Below, in pieces: positions 37,117 to 47,299 of a stretch of DNA of 64,000 nucleotides (within the stretch, counting starts at the first letter, position 1; the number at the start of each line of letters is the position of its first letter). Both the position numbers and the translations under genes were made by a program. The notes below the pieces were generated by a model. That model made no database searches. It had not been told where the DNA came from and worked only from the letters and a program-made list of their open reading frames with translations. Origin of the DNA: Flavobacterium lacustre (GTDB lineage Bacteria; Bacteroidota; Bacteroidia; Flavobacteriales; Flavobacteriaceae); contig NZ_CP114882.2 in assembly GCF_027474525.2 (NCBI RefSeq), positions 248,001 through 312,000 of the forward strand. Direction: 5' to 3'.

Positions 37117-40100
37117 ATGAAACTAAAGTTCAATGGATTCTTAGTACTACTTGTAGTACTTGTGGCGCAACTAACTTTTGCGCAAGAGAGATCTGTTTCA
37201 GGAGTTGTTTCCGACAATGCAGGATTGCCATTACCAGGCGTGAGTGTATTAGTAAAAGGGACAAAAACTGGAGCACAAACTGATTTTGATGGAAAATATT
37301 CTATCAAAGCATCATCAAGCCAAGTCTTGATTTTTAGCTACATTGGGATGAAAACCCAAGAAATTACAGCTTCTTCCACAAATTTAAATGTAAAACTGAA
37401 AGATACTTCAGTTGAACTGGAAGGTGTTGTTGTAACTGCTTTAGGAATCAAAAAATCCGAAAAAGCAATTGGTTACGCTGCTCAGAGCGTAAAAGGTTCT
37501 GACATAACAGAAGCAAGAGAAAGCAATTTAGTTAATGCCTTGAGTGGTAAAATTGCAGGGGTTCAAGTTACAAACAGTTCTGGTGCTGTTGGAGCATCTT
37601 CAAGAGTTGTATTAAGAGGTAACTCTTCTATCACAGGAAATAACCAAGCGTTATTTGTTGTTGATGGTGTACCTTTTGACAATTCATCTTATGGTAATGC
37701 AGGTTCAGGTGGTGGACGTGATTTACCTAATGGAGTTGCCAGCATAAGTCCAGATGATATTGAAAGTATGACTGTACTTAAAGGACCTAATGCAGCTGCA
37801 TTGTACGGTCTTAGAGCAAGTAATGGTGTTATTATCATCACAACTAAATCTGGAAAAGCAGGAAAATCAAAAAGTGTAGTTTCATTTAATACAAATACTA
37901 CATTTTCAAATCCTTTAGTATTACCAAGTTTCCAAAACTCATACGGTCAAGGTTCAACTTCAAATTATTTTGAATTTGTTGATGGTGCAGGTGGAGGTTA
38001 CAATGATGGTGTTGATGAAAGCTGGGGTCCAGCATTAGACAGAGGTTTATCTTTTGTTCAATGGGATTCATACAAAGTTGGAGGAGCTCCTCTACCTTGG
38101 ATATCTCACGCAAACAATGTAAAAGATTTTTACCAAACTGCTATTTCGACATCTAACAACTTATCATTATCTTCTGGTAATGAAGATGCTAGTTTCAGAA
38201 TGTCTGTTGGTAACACTGACGAAAAAGGGATGTTACCTTCAACTGATTTCAAGAAATTTACAGTTAGCTTAAATGGAAACATCAAATTGAGCGAAAAATT
38301 ATCTTCTGGAGTATCGTTAATGTATTTTAATGATAAAAGTAATAATTTACCAATTGCAGGATACAACAATGAGAATGCAGCTCAACAATTTATTTGGTCT
38401 GCAAGAAGTGTTAATTTCGCAGACTTGAAAGATTGGAGAAATTTACCATTAGCACCAGCCGGTACAGCTGGAGAGGGAACTCCATTAAACTGGAATAATA
38501 ATTTCCAAAATAATCCTTACTGGGTTTTAGCAACTAACAGAAATACATTTGATAAAGACAGACTTACAGGATCTGCTTTTATGTCTTATCAACTTGCTAA
38601 AGATTTAACTGCAACTGGTAAAGTTTCATTAGATCATTATTCTCAAGTAACAACTGGAAGACAAGCTTTAGGGTCTAATAGTGCTCCAGATGGTTCATAT
38701 AACGAAAATACTTTAAGATATTCCGAATTAAATGCAGAAGCGCTTTTAGGGTACAAGAAAAGTATTACAGATGACATCAGTTTTACAATAAATTTTGGTG
38801 CTAACCAAATGAGAAGAAAAGTGAATCAAACTTTTGGATCTATAAGTGCATTAGAATTACCAAATTTTTATAATTTATCTAATGTAAAATCAGGATCTAC
38901 ACCAGTATCTGGAAATAATTATAATGAAGTTAGAATCGGATCTTTATATGGTTTCGGTCAGGTTTCTTATAAAAACTACTTCTTTGTGGATTTCTCTGGA
39001 AGAAATGACTGGGCAAGTGTACTTCCTGCTGCAAACAATTCATTCTTCTACCCTGCAGTTTCAGGTTCATTAGTATTATCTGAAATTTTAAACACAACAA
39101 ATTCTGCTGTTAATTACATAAAATTAAGAGGAGGTTGGTCTAAAGTTGGGGGAACAGGAGCTTTAGGAGCATATAACCTGAATTCAACTTACAGTTTAAG
39201 TAATAATGGTTGGGGAAATCAAGCATCTACTCCAAACACTCAATACAATCCAAATTTAAAACCTGAAACTGTTGTTGGAACAGAAATAGGTATTGATTTA
39301 AATGCTTTCCAAAACAGACTTCGTTTTGCTGGTACTTATTACACTAAAGTCAGTTCAGATTTATTAGTGCCAATTCAAGTTTCGGCTTCTACAGGATTCA
39401 CAAGCGTTTGGGATAATATTGCGTCAATGGAAAACAAAGGAATTGAATTGCAATTAGGTGTTACAGCTATAAAAGCTAAAGATTTCAGTTTTGACATTGA
39501 TTTAAACTTTGCAAAAAACAACAACAAAGTAACTTCATTAGGAGGTCTTGATACTTATATCTTAGGATCTCAATGGGGTATAACTTTGGAAGCTAGAACT
39601 GGAGAAGCTTATGGTTCATTAGTTGGTAGAGGATTTGCAAAAGATCCTGAAGGAAATGTAATTTATGAAGATGGATTACCTGTTATCGAATCTGACAAAA
39701 AAATACTAGGGAATATTGCTCCAGATTGGACAGGAGGAGCAAACTTTACTATCAAATATAAAGGATTTGATTTCAGTACATTAATTGATGCCAAAGTTGG
39801 TGGAGATGTACACTCAATGACTTATGCTTGGGGTAGATATGCAGGTACTCTTGAAGAAACATTAATCGGTCGTGAGACTGGTGTTGTTGGTAATGGAGTA
39901 ATGTCTGATGGTGCAGGTGGATATGTTCAAAATAATGTTGTTGTTGGTGCAAAAGAATTTAACCAATCTTCATTTGGAAATACTATTGAAGAAAGTGCAA
40001 TCTTTGACGCAACTTATGTAAAATTAAGACAAATGTCTTTAGGATACACATTCCCAAAACAATGGTTAAATGGAACAACACTTCAAGACTTCAAGTTTTC

Positions 40101-40254
40101 TATAGTTGCTAGAAATTTAGCAATCTTGTACAAAGCTACACCTCATATTGATCCAGAAACTGGTTTCAGTAGCAGCAATGGTAATCAAGGTATGGAATTT
40201 GGACAAATTCCTTCAGCAAGGTCTTATGGGTTTAACGTATCAGTTAAATTTTAA
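37117..40254 (+). CDS. SusC/RagA-family TonB-dependent outer-membrane transporter
   Basis: A 1045-residue SusC-type receptor. After the signal peptide (MKLKFNGFLVLLVVLVAQLT) comes a carboxypeptidase-D-like regulatory domain (about 25-105, VSGVVSDNAGLPLPGVSVLV). The plug follows with ALGIKKSEKAIGYAAQSVKG, GVQVTNSSGAVGASSRVVLR and the SusC signature VLKGPNAAALYGLRASNGVI; then a 22-strand barrel. Full length. The substrate is unknown: no glycosidase, protease or sensor gene is linked. Forms the transport complex with the SusD-like lipoprotein 19 nt downstream. Confidence 0.93.
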   Translation: MKLKFNGFLVLLVVLVAQLTFAQERSVSGVVSDNAGLPLPGVSVLVKGTKTGAQTDFDGKYSIKASSSQVLIFSYIGMKTQEITASSTNLNVKLKDTSVELEGVVVTALGIKKSEKAIGYAAQSVKGSDITEARESNLVNALSGKIAGVQVTNSSGAVGASSRVVLRGNSSITGNNQALFVVDGVPFDNSSYGNAGSGGGRDLPNGVASISPDDIESMTVLKGPNAAALYGLRASNGVIIITTKSGKAGKSKSVVSFNTNTTFSNPLVLPSFQNSYGQGSTSNYFEFVDGAGGGYNDGVDESWGPALDRGLSFVQWDSYKVGGAPLPWISHANNVKDFYQTAISTSNNLSLSSGNEDASFRMSVGNTDEKGMLPSTDFKKFTVSLNGNIKLSEKLSSGVSLMYFNDKSNNLPIAGYNNENAAQQFIWSARSVNFADLKDWRNLPLAPAGTAGEGTPLNWNNNFQNNPYWVLATNRNTFDKDRLTGSAFMSYQLAKDLTATGKVSLDHYSQVTTGRQALGSNSAPDGSYNENTLRYSELNAEALLGYKKSITDDISFTINFGANQMRRKVNQTFGSISALELPNFYNLSNVKSGSTPVSGNNYNEVRIGSLYGFGQVSYKNYFFVDFSGRNDWASVLPAANNSFFYPAVSGSLVLSEILNTTNSAVNYIKLRGGWSKVGGTGALGAYNLNSTYSLSNNGWGNQASTPNTQYNPNLKPETVVGTEIGIDLNAFQNRLRFAGTYYTKVSSDLLVPIQVSASTGFTSVWDNIASMENKGIELQLGVTAIKAKDFSFDIDLNFAKNNNKVTSLGGLDTYILGSQWGITLEARTGEAYGSLVGRGFAKDPEGNVIYEDGLPVIESDKKILGNIAPDWTGGANFTIKYKGFDFSTLIDAKVGGDVHSMTYAWGRYAGTLEETLIGRETGVVGNGVMSDGAGGYVQNNVVVGAKEFNQSSFGNTIEESAIFDATYVKLRQMSLGYTFPKQWLNGTTLQDFKFSIVARNLAILYKATPHIDPETGFSSSNGNQGMEFGQIPSARSYGFNVSVKF

Positions 40255-40273
40255 ATCTAATAATTAGAAAATT

Positions 40274-41695
40274 ATGAAAAAAATATCAATATTATTTATT
40301 GCATTAATTGCGCTTTTTAGTGCAAGTTGTGATAAAGACTTCGAGACAGTTAATACAGACCCAAATAATCCAGTTGCAGTTCCTGCACACTTATTATTAG
40401 GTAGTATTGTTCGTGTGAATCAAAATGCTATTTATGGCATGCAACAAGGTGGAGATATGGGGATGTGTTGGGCTCAGCATGTGTCTAAAGTACAATACAA
40501 TGACGAAGAAAAATACATTCCTCGTAGAGGTGCTATTGATGGGATATGGAACACTCTTTACGCTTCTGTAATTGCGGACTCTCAATCTATGTATACTTTA
40601 GCTGAAAGTGAAGGAAACACAAACTTACAAGGAGTTTCTTTAATTTTACAAGCTAATGGATTTCAAATCTTAACAGATCTTTACGGGCCAATTCCTTACA
40701 CTGAATTTAATAAAAGTGGAAATTTAAAACCTGTTTATGATAGTCAAGAAGTTGTGTATGACGGAATAATTGACTTACTTACACAAGCAGATGCTCTTTT
40801 AGCAAGTGGATCTGGCGATATTCCTGCTAGTTCTGATTTAGTATATGGAGGTGACGTTACAAAATGGAGAAAATTAGCAAACTCTTTAAAATTCAAAGCT
40901 TTAATGAGAATTTCAAAAGTAAAAAATGTTAATACACAACTCCAAGCATTAGTTAACAGCGGAAAACTGATGTCTTCTAATTCTGATAGTGCTCAAATTA
41001 GCTATTTAGCCGCTCAACCGGATGCTAATCCTATTTATGAAACTATTGTATATGGTACAAGAGCTGAATATAAAATGAGTTCTGTATTAGTTTCTAAATT
41101 AGAATCTCTTAACGATAGCAGATTAAATGTTTTTGCAGCTTTAAATAATGATGACGAATTTGTTGGAAATATTCCTGGTGAAGAAAACCCTGGAAATTAT
41201 AATGGATTTTCTTCTTTAGGTTCTTTTTACTTGAATCCAAAACTTCCTGGTGTTATTCTATCAAATGCTCAAGTTCAGTTTTTATTAGCTGAAGCCGCAA
41301 ATGAAGGATATATTTCTGGAGGAAGCGAAGCAGCAACTACATACTACAACAATGGTATTAATGCTAATTTTACATTTAATGGTATTGGAGCATTAGCTGC
41401 AACTTACATAACACAAGGAAATGTAATATTAGGAAATCAAGCAGATTCAAGACAAAAAATTGCAGAACAATCTTGGATTGCACTTTTTGGTCAAGGTTTC
41501 GAAGCTTGGACAGAATGGAGAAGAACAGGATATCCTGTATTATCTCCTGTTGTTGGTGCTGCTGAATCTAGTATTCCTTCTAGACTGTATTACAATTCAC
41601 AAGAAATCTCATTAAACAAAGTTAATTATCAAGCCGCTGCAGCTGCATTAACTGGTGGTGACAAATTAACATCACCATTATGGTGGATGAACTAA
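40274..41695 (+). CDS. SusD/RagB-family nutrient-binding lipoprotein
   Basis: A 473-residue surface lipoprotein with lipobox Cys19 (ALFSASCDKDFE). It belongs to the SusD-like_2 type: the N-terminal DFETVNTDPNNPVAVPAHLL, TPR-like helices, ADSRQKIAEQSWIALFGQGF and EAWTEWRRTGYPVLSPVVGA are characteristic. It forms the lid over the SusC barrel. Ligand unknown. Confidence 0.92.
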   Translation: MKKISILFIALIALFSASCDKDFETVNTDPNNPVAVPAHLLLGSIVRVNQNAIYGMQQGGDMGMCWAQHVSKVQYNDEEKYIPRRGAIDGIWNTLYASVIADSQSMYTLAESEGNTNLQGVSLILQANGFQILTDLYGPIPYTEFNKSGNLKPVYDSQEVVYDGIIDLLTQADALLASGSGDIPASSDLVYGGDVTKWRKLANSLKFKALMRISKVKNVNTQLQALVNSGKLMSSNSDSAQISYLAAQPDANPIYETIVYGTRAEYKMSSVLVSKLESLNDSRLNVFAALNNDDEFVGNIPGEENPGNYNGFSSLGSFYLNPKLPGVILSNAQVQFLLAEAANEGYISGGSEAATTYYNNGINANFTFNGIGALAATYITQGNVILGNQADSRQKIAEQSWIALFGQGFEAWTEWRRTGYPVLSPVVGAAESSIPSRLYYNSQEISLNKVNYQAAAAALTGGDKLTSPLWWMN

Positions 41696-41720
41696 CTTAA
41701 TAAATTTAAAAAATTTAAAA

Positions 41721-42653
41721 ATGAAAAAACTTAAAATATATTATTTAGCGCTTTTTCTTTTAGCAGGATTCACTTTTGTGTCTTGTGAAAAAGATAGTGA
41801 TGAGCTGACAGGTGATGCTGAATTAGGAGGAGAAGTAATATTCAAATCAGAAAATTTAGGATATGTAGTAGGTAATGGTAAAGACACTGATTACATAGGT
41901 GAATTTTCAGTTTTTCAAGGTCCTGAAAAAATAGAAAGTATAGATATTTACAAAACTTTTAGTACAAAAGATGAAGAAGGTAACATTATAACTTCAAACA
42001 AAAATTTACTAAGAACGATTACTATACCAACTGCTAATCAACACACAAGTGTGCCTTTTGCAGTGACTTATAATCAATTGATAGCTGGATTAAACATCAG
42101 CGGGTCTGCATTATCTTCAGATGATGGAAGCCTTCAAATTGGCGACTATTGGACATTAAGCTTTGTTTCTCATGTATCAAATGGTTCAGTTCATGAAAAC
42201 AGTCACAAAGTAAAAATTGCAGTTGGAACAAGATTCTCAGGAACATACAAATGTGTAGATGCAACTTATTACAGAATCGGTGTTTTAACCTATACTGCGG
42301 CTGATTGGCCTGCAAAAACTGTAATTGAATCTGTAGATGCTACAACTTACAAAGTAAATGACTATTTAGGACCATTTAGTGCAAATACATATTACTTTGT
42401 TATCGATGCAGATGACAATATCACAATTCCAGCTTTCGCTCCAGACGGAGTTACAGCAAACGTGGGTAACGGATTACCTTTAATTTCTTGTCAAACCAAC
42501 CCTAATGATTTAACACTTTCAAAATGTGCTACATCTAATGTGGTTGTAAGAGATGATGTAAATGGTAGAGACCAATTAAAAATGACATTAGGCTACCTTG
42601 GTAGTGGAGGTTCTAGAGAATTTTATCAAGTATTAGAAAAGATAGTTGAATAA
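41721..42653 (+). CDS. SusCD-associated lipoprotein, unknown function
   Basis: A 310-residue lipoprotein (MKKLKIYYLALFLLAGFTFV, then SCEKDSDE with the lipid cysteine at 22). The mature part appears beta-rich: an Ig-like N-terminal half (FSVFQGPEKIESIDIYKTFS) and a C-terminal half with GTYKCVDATYYRIG. Similar proteins follow SusCD pairs in flavobacteria and may be surface-exposed ligand-binding or complex subunits. No enzyme motif. Follows susD by 25 nt, precedes the Calx-beta-like lipoprotein by 16 nt. Confidence 0.65.
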   Translation: MKKLKIYYLALFLLAGFTFVSCEKDSDELTGDAELGGEVIFKSENLGYVVGNGKDTDYIGEFSVFQGPEKIESIDIYKTFSTKDEEGNIITSNKNLLRTITIPTANQHTSVPFAVTYNQLIAGLNISGSALSSDDGSLQIGDYWTLSFVSHVSNGSVHENSHKVKIAVGTRFSGTYKCVDATYYRIGVLTYTAADWPAKTVIESVDATTYKVNDYLGPFSANTYYFVIDADDNITIPAFAPDGVTANVGNGLPLISCQTNPNDLTLSKCATSNVVVRDDVNGRDQLKMTLGYLGSGGSREFYQVLEKIVE

Positions 42654-42669
42654 TATAAAAACAAAAAAG

Positions 42670-43923
42670 ATGAAAAAAATATATAAACAATTTTTATTTT
42701 CAGCACTTTCTTTGACTGCATTACTTTTTGTAAGTTGTGATAAAGATGACGCGACTGGAAAAAGTACTCTAGAAGTTTCGCAAAACGTGAAACTTAGTGT
42801 GACTACAGATTTTGCATCTCCAGTTACCATTATTGAGGGTGATAATGAATATAAATTCACAGTAAATATTGACAAACCACAAAGTGTGGATGTAGTCGTA
42901 AAAGTGTTCCAAATTGCAGGTACTGCATCTGGAACAGATTACGCTGTTGATAGTCAAATAACTATTCCTGCTTATCAATTATCTGCGACTGGTACTCTTA
43001 CTATTCTAAAAGATAAGTTAAAAGAAAGTATAGAAACATTGACTTTACAAGTTGGAGACGTTACAACATCAAACGCTTCGTTAACACCAATTACTGTTTC
43101 ATTTAACATTCAGAATTATACTGAAGGTTCTCTAATTGCCGATTTATCATGGAGTACTTCTATTAAAGATGTTGCTGGTGATTTAATCAAACCAACTGCT
43201 GCTGCAGATTTTAAACTTAGAATAACAAACTTGGATTATTCTGATGTGAAATCTATCGATGATTCTAAAACAGCATTTGAATCATATGAAATGTTATCTA
43301 CTTTAGAAGATGGTGATTATTTAGTTGTAGCTGAAGCTGTATCATTTAAAGACTTGGGGTCTCAAGGTAATTTTGACATTGATTTATCTGTGACATTTAA
43401 TCAAGCAGGGATATACAATGATGAAACATTCACCTTTACAAAAGCAATTACTACTGAAGCTAAAACTGCTTGTGGTTTCTCAGGATTTTACAAACTTGCA
43501 CAAATAACAAAATCTGGATCAACTTATACTTTGTCAGAAATTGGTGCTTCAGAAAAATTCCCTGTAGCAGCAAGTTCATTTAGTGGCGATTACAAAGTTA
43601 CTAAAGATGCTTGGTCAGATTATGCAGTTGGTGATATTGTTCCTGTAGAATACAATGCAGCTGATGGAACGTCTACATTCAGAATCAACAATGTAAATCA
43701 TCCTTATTTAGTAAATGCAGCCACTTCTTATTTATTAGTTACAATCAATGCAGATGCAACTGTTACAGTTGTTGCTAATGAAGATTACAATTATGGTGGA
43801 GGAGATGTAACAAGTGTTAATGGTACTGGTACAGTTGGTTTCTGTGGAAGTTCAATTAATTTAACTTTAAAATTCCCTGCCTTTACTTCAAAAGGATACG
43901 CCTTTACTTTAGTTAAAAACTAA
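42670..43923 (+). CDS. Calx-beta-like lipoprotein of the SusCD locus
   Basis: A 417-residue lipoprotein (MKKIYKQFLFSALSLTALLF, then VSCDKDD). Residues about 35-150 look like a Calx-beta domain: VTIIEGDNEYKFTVNIDKPQ, TASGTDYAVDSQITIPA and LTILKDKLKESIETLTLQVG. The C-terminal half resembles that of the preceding lipoprotein. The frame opens at a TTG at 42646, overlapping the previous stop, but the lipoprotein signal starts at the ATG at 42670. Last gene before a strong terminator. Confidence 0.65.
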   Translation: MKKIYKQFLFSALSLTALLFVSCDKDDATGKSTLEVSQNVKLSVTTDFASPVTIIEGDNEYKFTVNIDKPQSVDVVVKVFQIAGTASGTDYAVDSQITIPAYQLSATGTLTILKDKLKESIETLTLQVGDVTTSNASLTPITVSFNIQNYTEGSLIADLSWSTSIKDVAGDLIKPTAAADFKLRITNLDYSDVKSIDDSKTAFESYEMLSTLEDGDYLVVAEAVSFKDLGSQGNFDIDLSVTFNQAGIYNDETFTFTKAITTEAKTACGFSGFYKLAQITKSGSTYTLSEIGASEKFPVAASSFSGDYKVTKDAWSDYAVGDIVPVEYNAADGTSTFRINNVNHPYLVNAATSYLLVTINADATVTVVANEDYNYGGGDVTSVNGTGTVGFCGSSINLTLKFPAFTSKGYAFTLVKN

Positions 43924-44228
43924 TAATTTTAAAAAGAGCATTTAATTACTATTGCTTTTAAATAATTATAATAAAAACTAAAACCACCCCTAATAACGGG
44001 GTGGTTTTTTTTATTATAATTATTCATTAATAAAATAGCATCAATTATTTTGAAATAAAAAGTCAAAAAAACTATTAATTAAACAAACAACAGGCTAAAC
44101 ATTTATAAAATTAAAGAACTTTATATAATAAATACAATTAGTAATTTAACTATCTCCAAGGATTCTTAAGTTGTCTAAAGAAAAACAATTAAATATAAAA
44201 TACAAATGTTCTTCTTGAAACTCTTTGA
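43924..44228. other. Convergent intergenic region, 305 bp
   Basis: AT-rich gap between the SusCD operon and the convergent copper operon. It holds the terminator at 43981-44012; otherwise I see no gene, repeat or RNA. Confidence 0.6.
43981..44012 (+). terminator. Terminator of the SusCD operon
   Basis: Ten-bp perfect stem AAACCACCCC (43981-43990) / GGGGTGGTTT (43998-44007) with a 7-nt loop, running into eight Ts. It is unusually GC-rich for this region. Confidence 0.9.
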
Positions 44229-45188
44229 TTACAAACTATAATTGAAATTAATACTCCAACGATAATTTGCTTCAACATTACCTCCTGTCAAATTTTGATA
44301 GATTGGAAGCATTGCATTAGCTCCAATAGAAAACCTATCCTTGCCAACTTCAAACCCTAGTTTGCCAAAGAGTATCTCACCAGATGTATCCTTTAATTTT
44401 TGACTGTGTTGATAGTTACTTTCGTAAACCTCCCCTGCTAAACCCAATTGTGGTACAATCGAAAAATCATTCTTCTCATACAAATAGAAAAAAGTTCCCG
44501 CATAATTAAACTGGTTACCAAACCGATAATTCTTTTGATTCTCCGTTTTCAAAACATAATTGAACATAGCATTTAAACCAAATTGCTTTCTTCTAAGAAT
44601 ATATTCCGTTGCCAAAAGGTAATCCCAACTCCCCGTTCCTACTTGAAAACTTGGATTCAGACTACCTGAATTTACCTCATTAAATTTACCTGTAGGCATT
44701 TTTATTCCACCTCCCATTTGTAATGTATGCACAAAAAAAGTACTGTCTTTATGCGTTTGATAAAGACGATACATAGCCAAAACTGTAACATCACCAACCC
44801 CATCAATATTTTTATTTCCTGAGCTAGTTTCCTTATCGTGAAAATGATATGGTATCAAAGCAGATATTTGTATATTCTCACTAACAGGAACTCTAGCCCA
44901 AACCTGAACTGTATTAAAATTTTCCTTATACCAAGGAGAATTACTATACAAACCATCCGAACTTTTATATTGCTGATTAAAATACCTGACACCAACAAAA
45001 TTAGAATTCAACATTGACGCAAATCCCATACTTCCTCCACTGGCAGAACAACCACAAGCATCACAATCATCCTCTTCTTCAAGAAACAAATGATATTTTG
45101 AAAATGGATTAACACTAATTAAACTGTCTTTTTCGGCAGCATTTGCCATTTGAAAAATCACAAGAAAAAGAATTATTATATTTTTCAT
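44229..45188 (-). CDS. Cys-motif outer-membrane protein, copper-locus transporter family
   Basis: A 319-residue protein with a signal peptide (MKNIIILFLVIFQMANA). Near the N-terminus it has a cysteine cluster CDACGCSASGGSMGF (Cys42, Cys45, Cys47), followed by an amphipathic beta-barrel-like region ending FNYSL. This resembles the 'transporter' proteins that accompany MbnP/MbnH genes in Bacteroidota. It could bind and move copper at the outer membrane, but transport is not shown. Last gene of the minus-strand operon, after the diheme peroxidase-like gene. Confidence 0.65.
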   Translation of the reverse strand: MKNIIILFLVIFQMANAAEKDSLISVNPFSKYHLFLEEEDDCDACGCSASGGSMGFASMLNSNFVGVRYFNQQYKSSDGLYSNSPWYKENFNTVQVWARVPVSENIQISALIPYHFHDKETSSGNKNIDGVGDVTVLAMYRLYQTHKDSTFFVHTLQMGGGIKMPTGKFNEVNSGSLNPSFQVGTGSWDYLLATEYILRRKQFGLNAMFNYVLKTENQKNYRFGNQFNYAGTFFYLYEKNDFSIVPQLGLAGEVYESNYQHSQKLKDTSGEILFGKLGFEVGKDRFSIGANAMLPIYQNLTGGNVEANYRWSINFNYSL

Positions 45189-45270
45189 TTAAAATAAATT
45201 ATTTTGAAACATACTAAGAATTAAAGAAATAGAAGACTTATCTATTTTATAAAAAAAAGTATGGTTATTA

Positions 45271-46308
45271 TTAATATTCAGAAAACCGTTTATCAGTTAA
45301 ATACTGGCTATCCGTTAAGGTTTTTAGAAAAGCAATTATTTGAGTTTTTTCAACTTCAGTCATCGGAATCCCGAGTTTCCCGTTAGCTTTAAGCAAAGGG
45401 TCTAAAGTATTAGAATTTACAACACCCGAATTATAATACTCCATAACAGCCTCTAAGGTAAATAAACGCCCGTCATGCATATAAGGTGCTGTTTTTTCTA
45501 TATTGCGTAAACTTGGCACTTTGAACTTGTATACATCCTGATCTAACTGAGTTACACGATAGCGTCCAATATCATTGATTGCAGGATTTACTTGCAACCC
45601 GTTATTTCTAAAAGAATTATCAGTAAACAAATCGGTTGCATGACAACTCGCACATTTTTGATTAAAAAGAGTATACCCCGCTTGTTCTTGTTGAGATAAT
45701 ATTCCACCAGCTTCATTTCTGCGAAATTTATCAAAACGAGAATTTGAAGACGTTACCATAACCATAAACTGTCCTAGTGCTTTAAGCATGTTTTCAGCAT
45801 TAATCTGTCCATCAGTAAAAGCTATTTTAAATAACTTTTGATAGGTCTGATCAGCTTTCATCATAATAATTACATCAGAAAAATTACCGTTCATTTCGAT
45901 AGGACTTGTAAACGGAATGATGGGTTGCAAATCTAAATGTGTTGTCGCTCCATCATACATAAAAGCAGTTTGATAAGCTAAATTTTGAATTGGAGGAGTA
46001 TTACGAGTCCCTACTTCATTATTAACACCATGACTAACAGTATGACCATGATGTGTAAAAGCATCGGCTTGAATATGGCAAAATCCACAAGACACAATAC
46101 CATCAGAGGCCAATCGACCATCATAAAAAAGTTTTTTTCCCAGTTCAAATCCTTTTTCAGTGGGCGGATTATTCTTTAAATCATAAGCCAATGGAGGAAA
46201 ATTTGATGGAACATTAAAAACCAAAGGTATATTTTCATAGTTATCATCTTCATCTGTACAACTCCAAAAAAACGGCAAAATGAGTAACAATAAATAGATT
46301 GCTTTCAT
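45271..46308 (-). CDS. Diheme cytochrome c peroxidase / MbnH-like protein
   Basis: A 345-residue lipoprotein (lipobox Cys17 in PFFWSC) with two heme c sites: CGFCH at 74-78 and CASCH at 219-223. It belongs to the bacterial cytochrome c peroxidase/MauG superfamily. Because the adjacent gene encodes an MbnP-like protein, the MbnH subgroup is most likely: MbnH converts a tryptophan of MbnP to kynurenine (established in Methylosinus). A plain hydrogen-peroxide-detoxifying peroxidase remains possible. Confidence 0.75.
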   Translation of the reverse strand: MKAIYLLLLILPFFWSCTDEDDNYENIPLVFNVPSNFPPLAYDLKNNPPTEKGFELGKKLFYDGRLASDGIVSCGFCHIQADAFTHHGHTVSHGVNNEVGTRNTPPIQNLAYQTAFMYDGATTHLDLQPIIPFTSPIEMNGNFSDVIIMMKADQTYQKLFKIAFTDGQINAENMLKALGQFMVMVTSSNSRFDKFRRNEAGGILSQQEQAGYTLFNQKCASCHATDLFTDNSFRNNGLQVNPAINDIGRYRVTQLDQDVYKFKVPSLRNIEKTAPYMHDGRLFTLEAVMEYYNSGVVNSNTLDPLLKANGKLGIPMTEVEKTQIIAFLKTLTDSQYLTDKRFSEY

Positions 46309-46366
46309 TTTATTTTATTTTTATAAAAAGTGGCCAGAACAATACTGACCACTTTTTTAATTAAAA

Positions 46367-47164
46367 TTAATCGTTGTGAACATGATTTACACTAAACATA
46401 CCATTTAAATTGGCAGTTATTAAAGGTAAATTAGCACCTCCCATAATCATTGCTCCCATTCCTCCCATATTATTATCCGAAAGCTTTACTTTATTTGTGC
46501 CATCGATAATTTTAGCCACGTCCGCAAAAATATGAACGGCAGGTGTAATATTTGTTCTTACTAAGGCATTTGAAGGCAAATCAAGAGTGATTTCCGTATA
46601 ATTATAATCTGTTCCGGTTTGACCAGTATGCACCATAAACATAGTTTCAGATGTCACTGTTGAAGAAGTAAACATTCCTTCAAAAAGAACAAATTTGTAT
46701 CCTGCTGACCAAGACCACATCATTCCTGCATCTTGCGCTGCTGTCAGAAAATTGCCTTGTCCCGTAGCTCCCAAATCGAATTGAGCTTTATCAACTCCGA
46801 TTCCAAATGTTACTTTAGTATAATCACCAGCAGGAACATTCTCTAATTCAACTTCATGAGCTAAGACATCAGCTTCATTTACGATAAAATAACTGCTGCT
46901 TTTAGGATATACATACTTTGTACCGTCTTTTTTAGTCAAAATAATATTACTCACAATATATTTTACATCCGAAATTTTCACAGTCTCCCCTTGTGAAGTC
47001 AAATTACTTTGTGTTCCAAGAATTAAATCAGTGCTACCAAAAACGTTATCAAATTCTAATACCAGATTCCCATTTCCTGTAATCGCTTCATCATCATTTG
47101 AACAAGAGAATAATGTAAATGCTATAGCCACAACAGCCAATAAATTTTTTAATTGAAATTTCAT
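46367..47164 (-). CDS. MbnP-like copper-binding lipoprotein
   Basis: A 265-residue lipoprotein (TLFSCSNDDE, lipid Cys21). The MbnP family pattern is seen in LVLEFDNVFGSTDLIL, ISDVKYIVSNIILTKKDG, GDYTKVTFGIGVD and the tryptophan motif MMWSWSAGYKFVLFEG (Trp150, Trp152), the place modified by MbnH in known systems. The C-terminus is rich in Met/His (NNMGGMGAMIMGG and HVHND), a feature that would suit Cu(I). Located 58 nt ahead of the mbnH-like gene. Confidence 0.75.
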   Translation of the reverse strand: MKFQLKNLLAVVAIAFTLFSCSNDDEAITGNGNLVLEFDNVFGSTDLILGTQSNLTSQGETVKISDVKYIVSNIILTKKDGTKYVYPKSSSYFIVNEADVLAHEVELENVPAGDYTKVTFGIGVDKAQFDLGATGQGNFLTAAQDAGMMWSWSAGYKFVLFEGMFTSSTVTSETMFMVHTGQTGTDYNYTEITLDLPSNALVRTNITPAVHIFADVAKIIDGTNKVKLSDNNMGGMGAMIMGGANLPLITANLNGMFSVNHVHND

Positions 47165-47299
47165 TTTTATAAAGTTTTTATTTTAAAATAGTATTTGCGT
47201 TTGCCTGCCATTTTCAGAATTAAATAATTCTAAAAACAGCATACAGCAATTCATCCGTAGAAAGAAACGGACAAAAAAAGCACAATAGTGCTTAAAACT

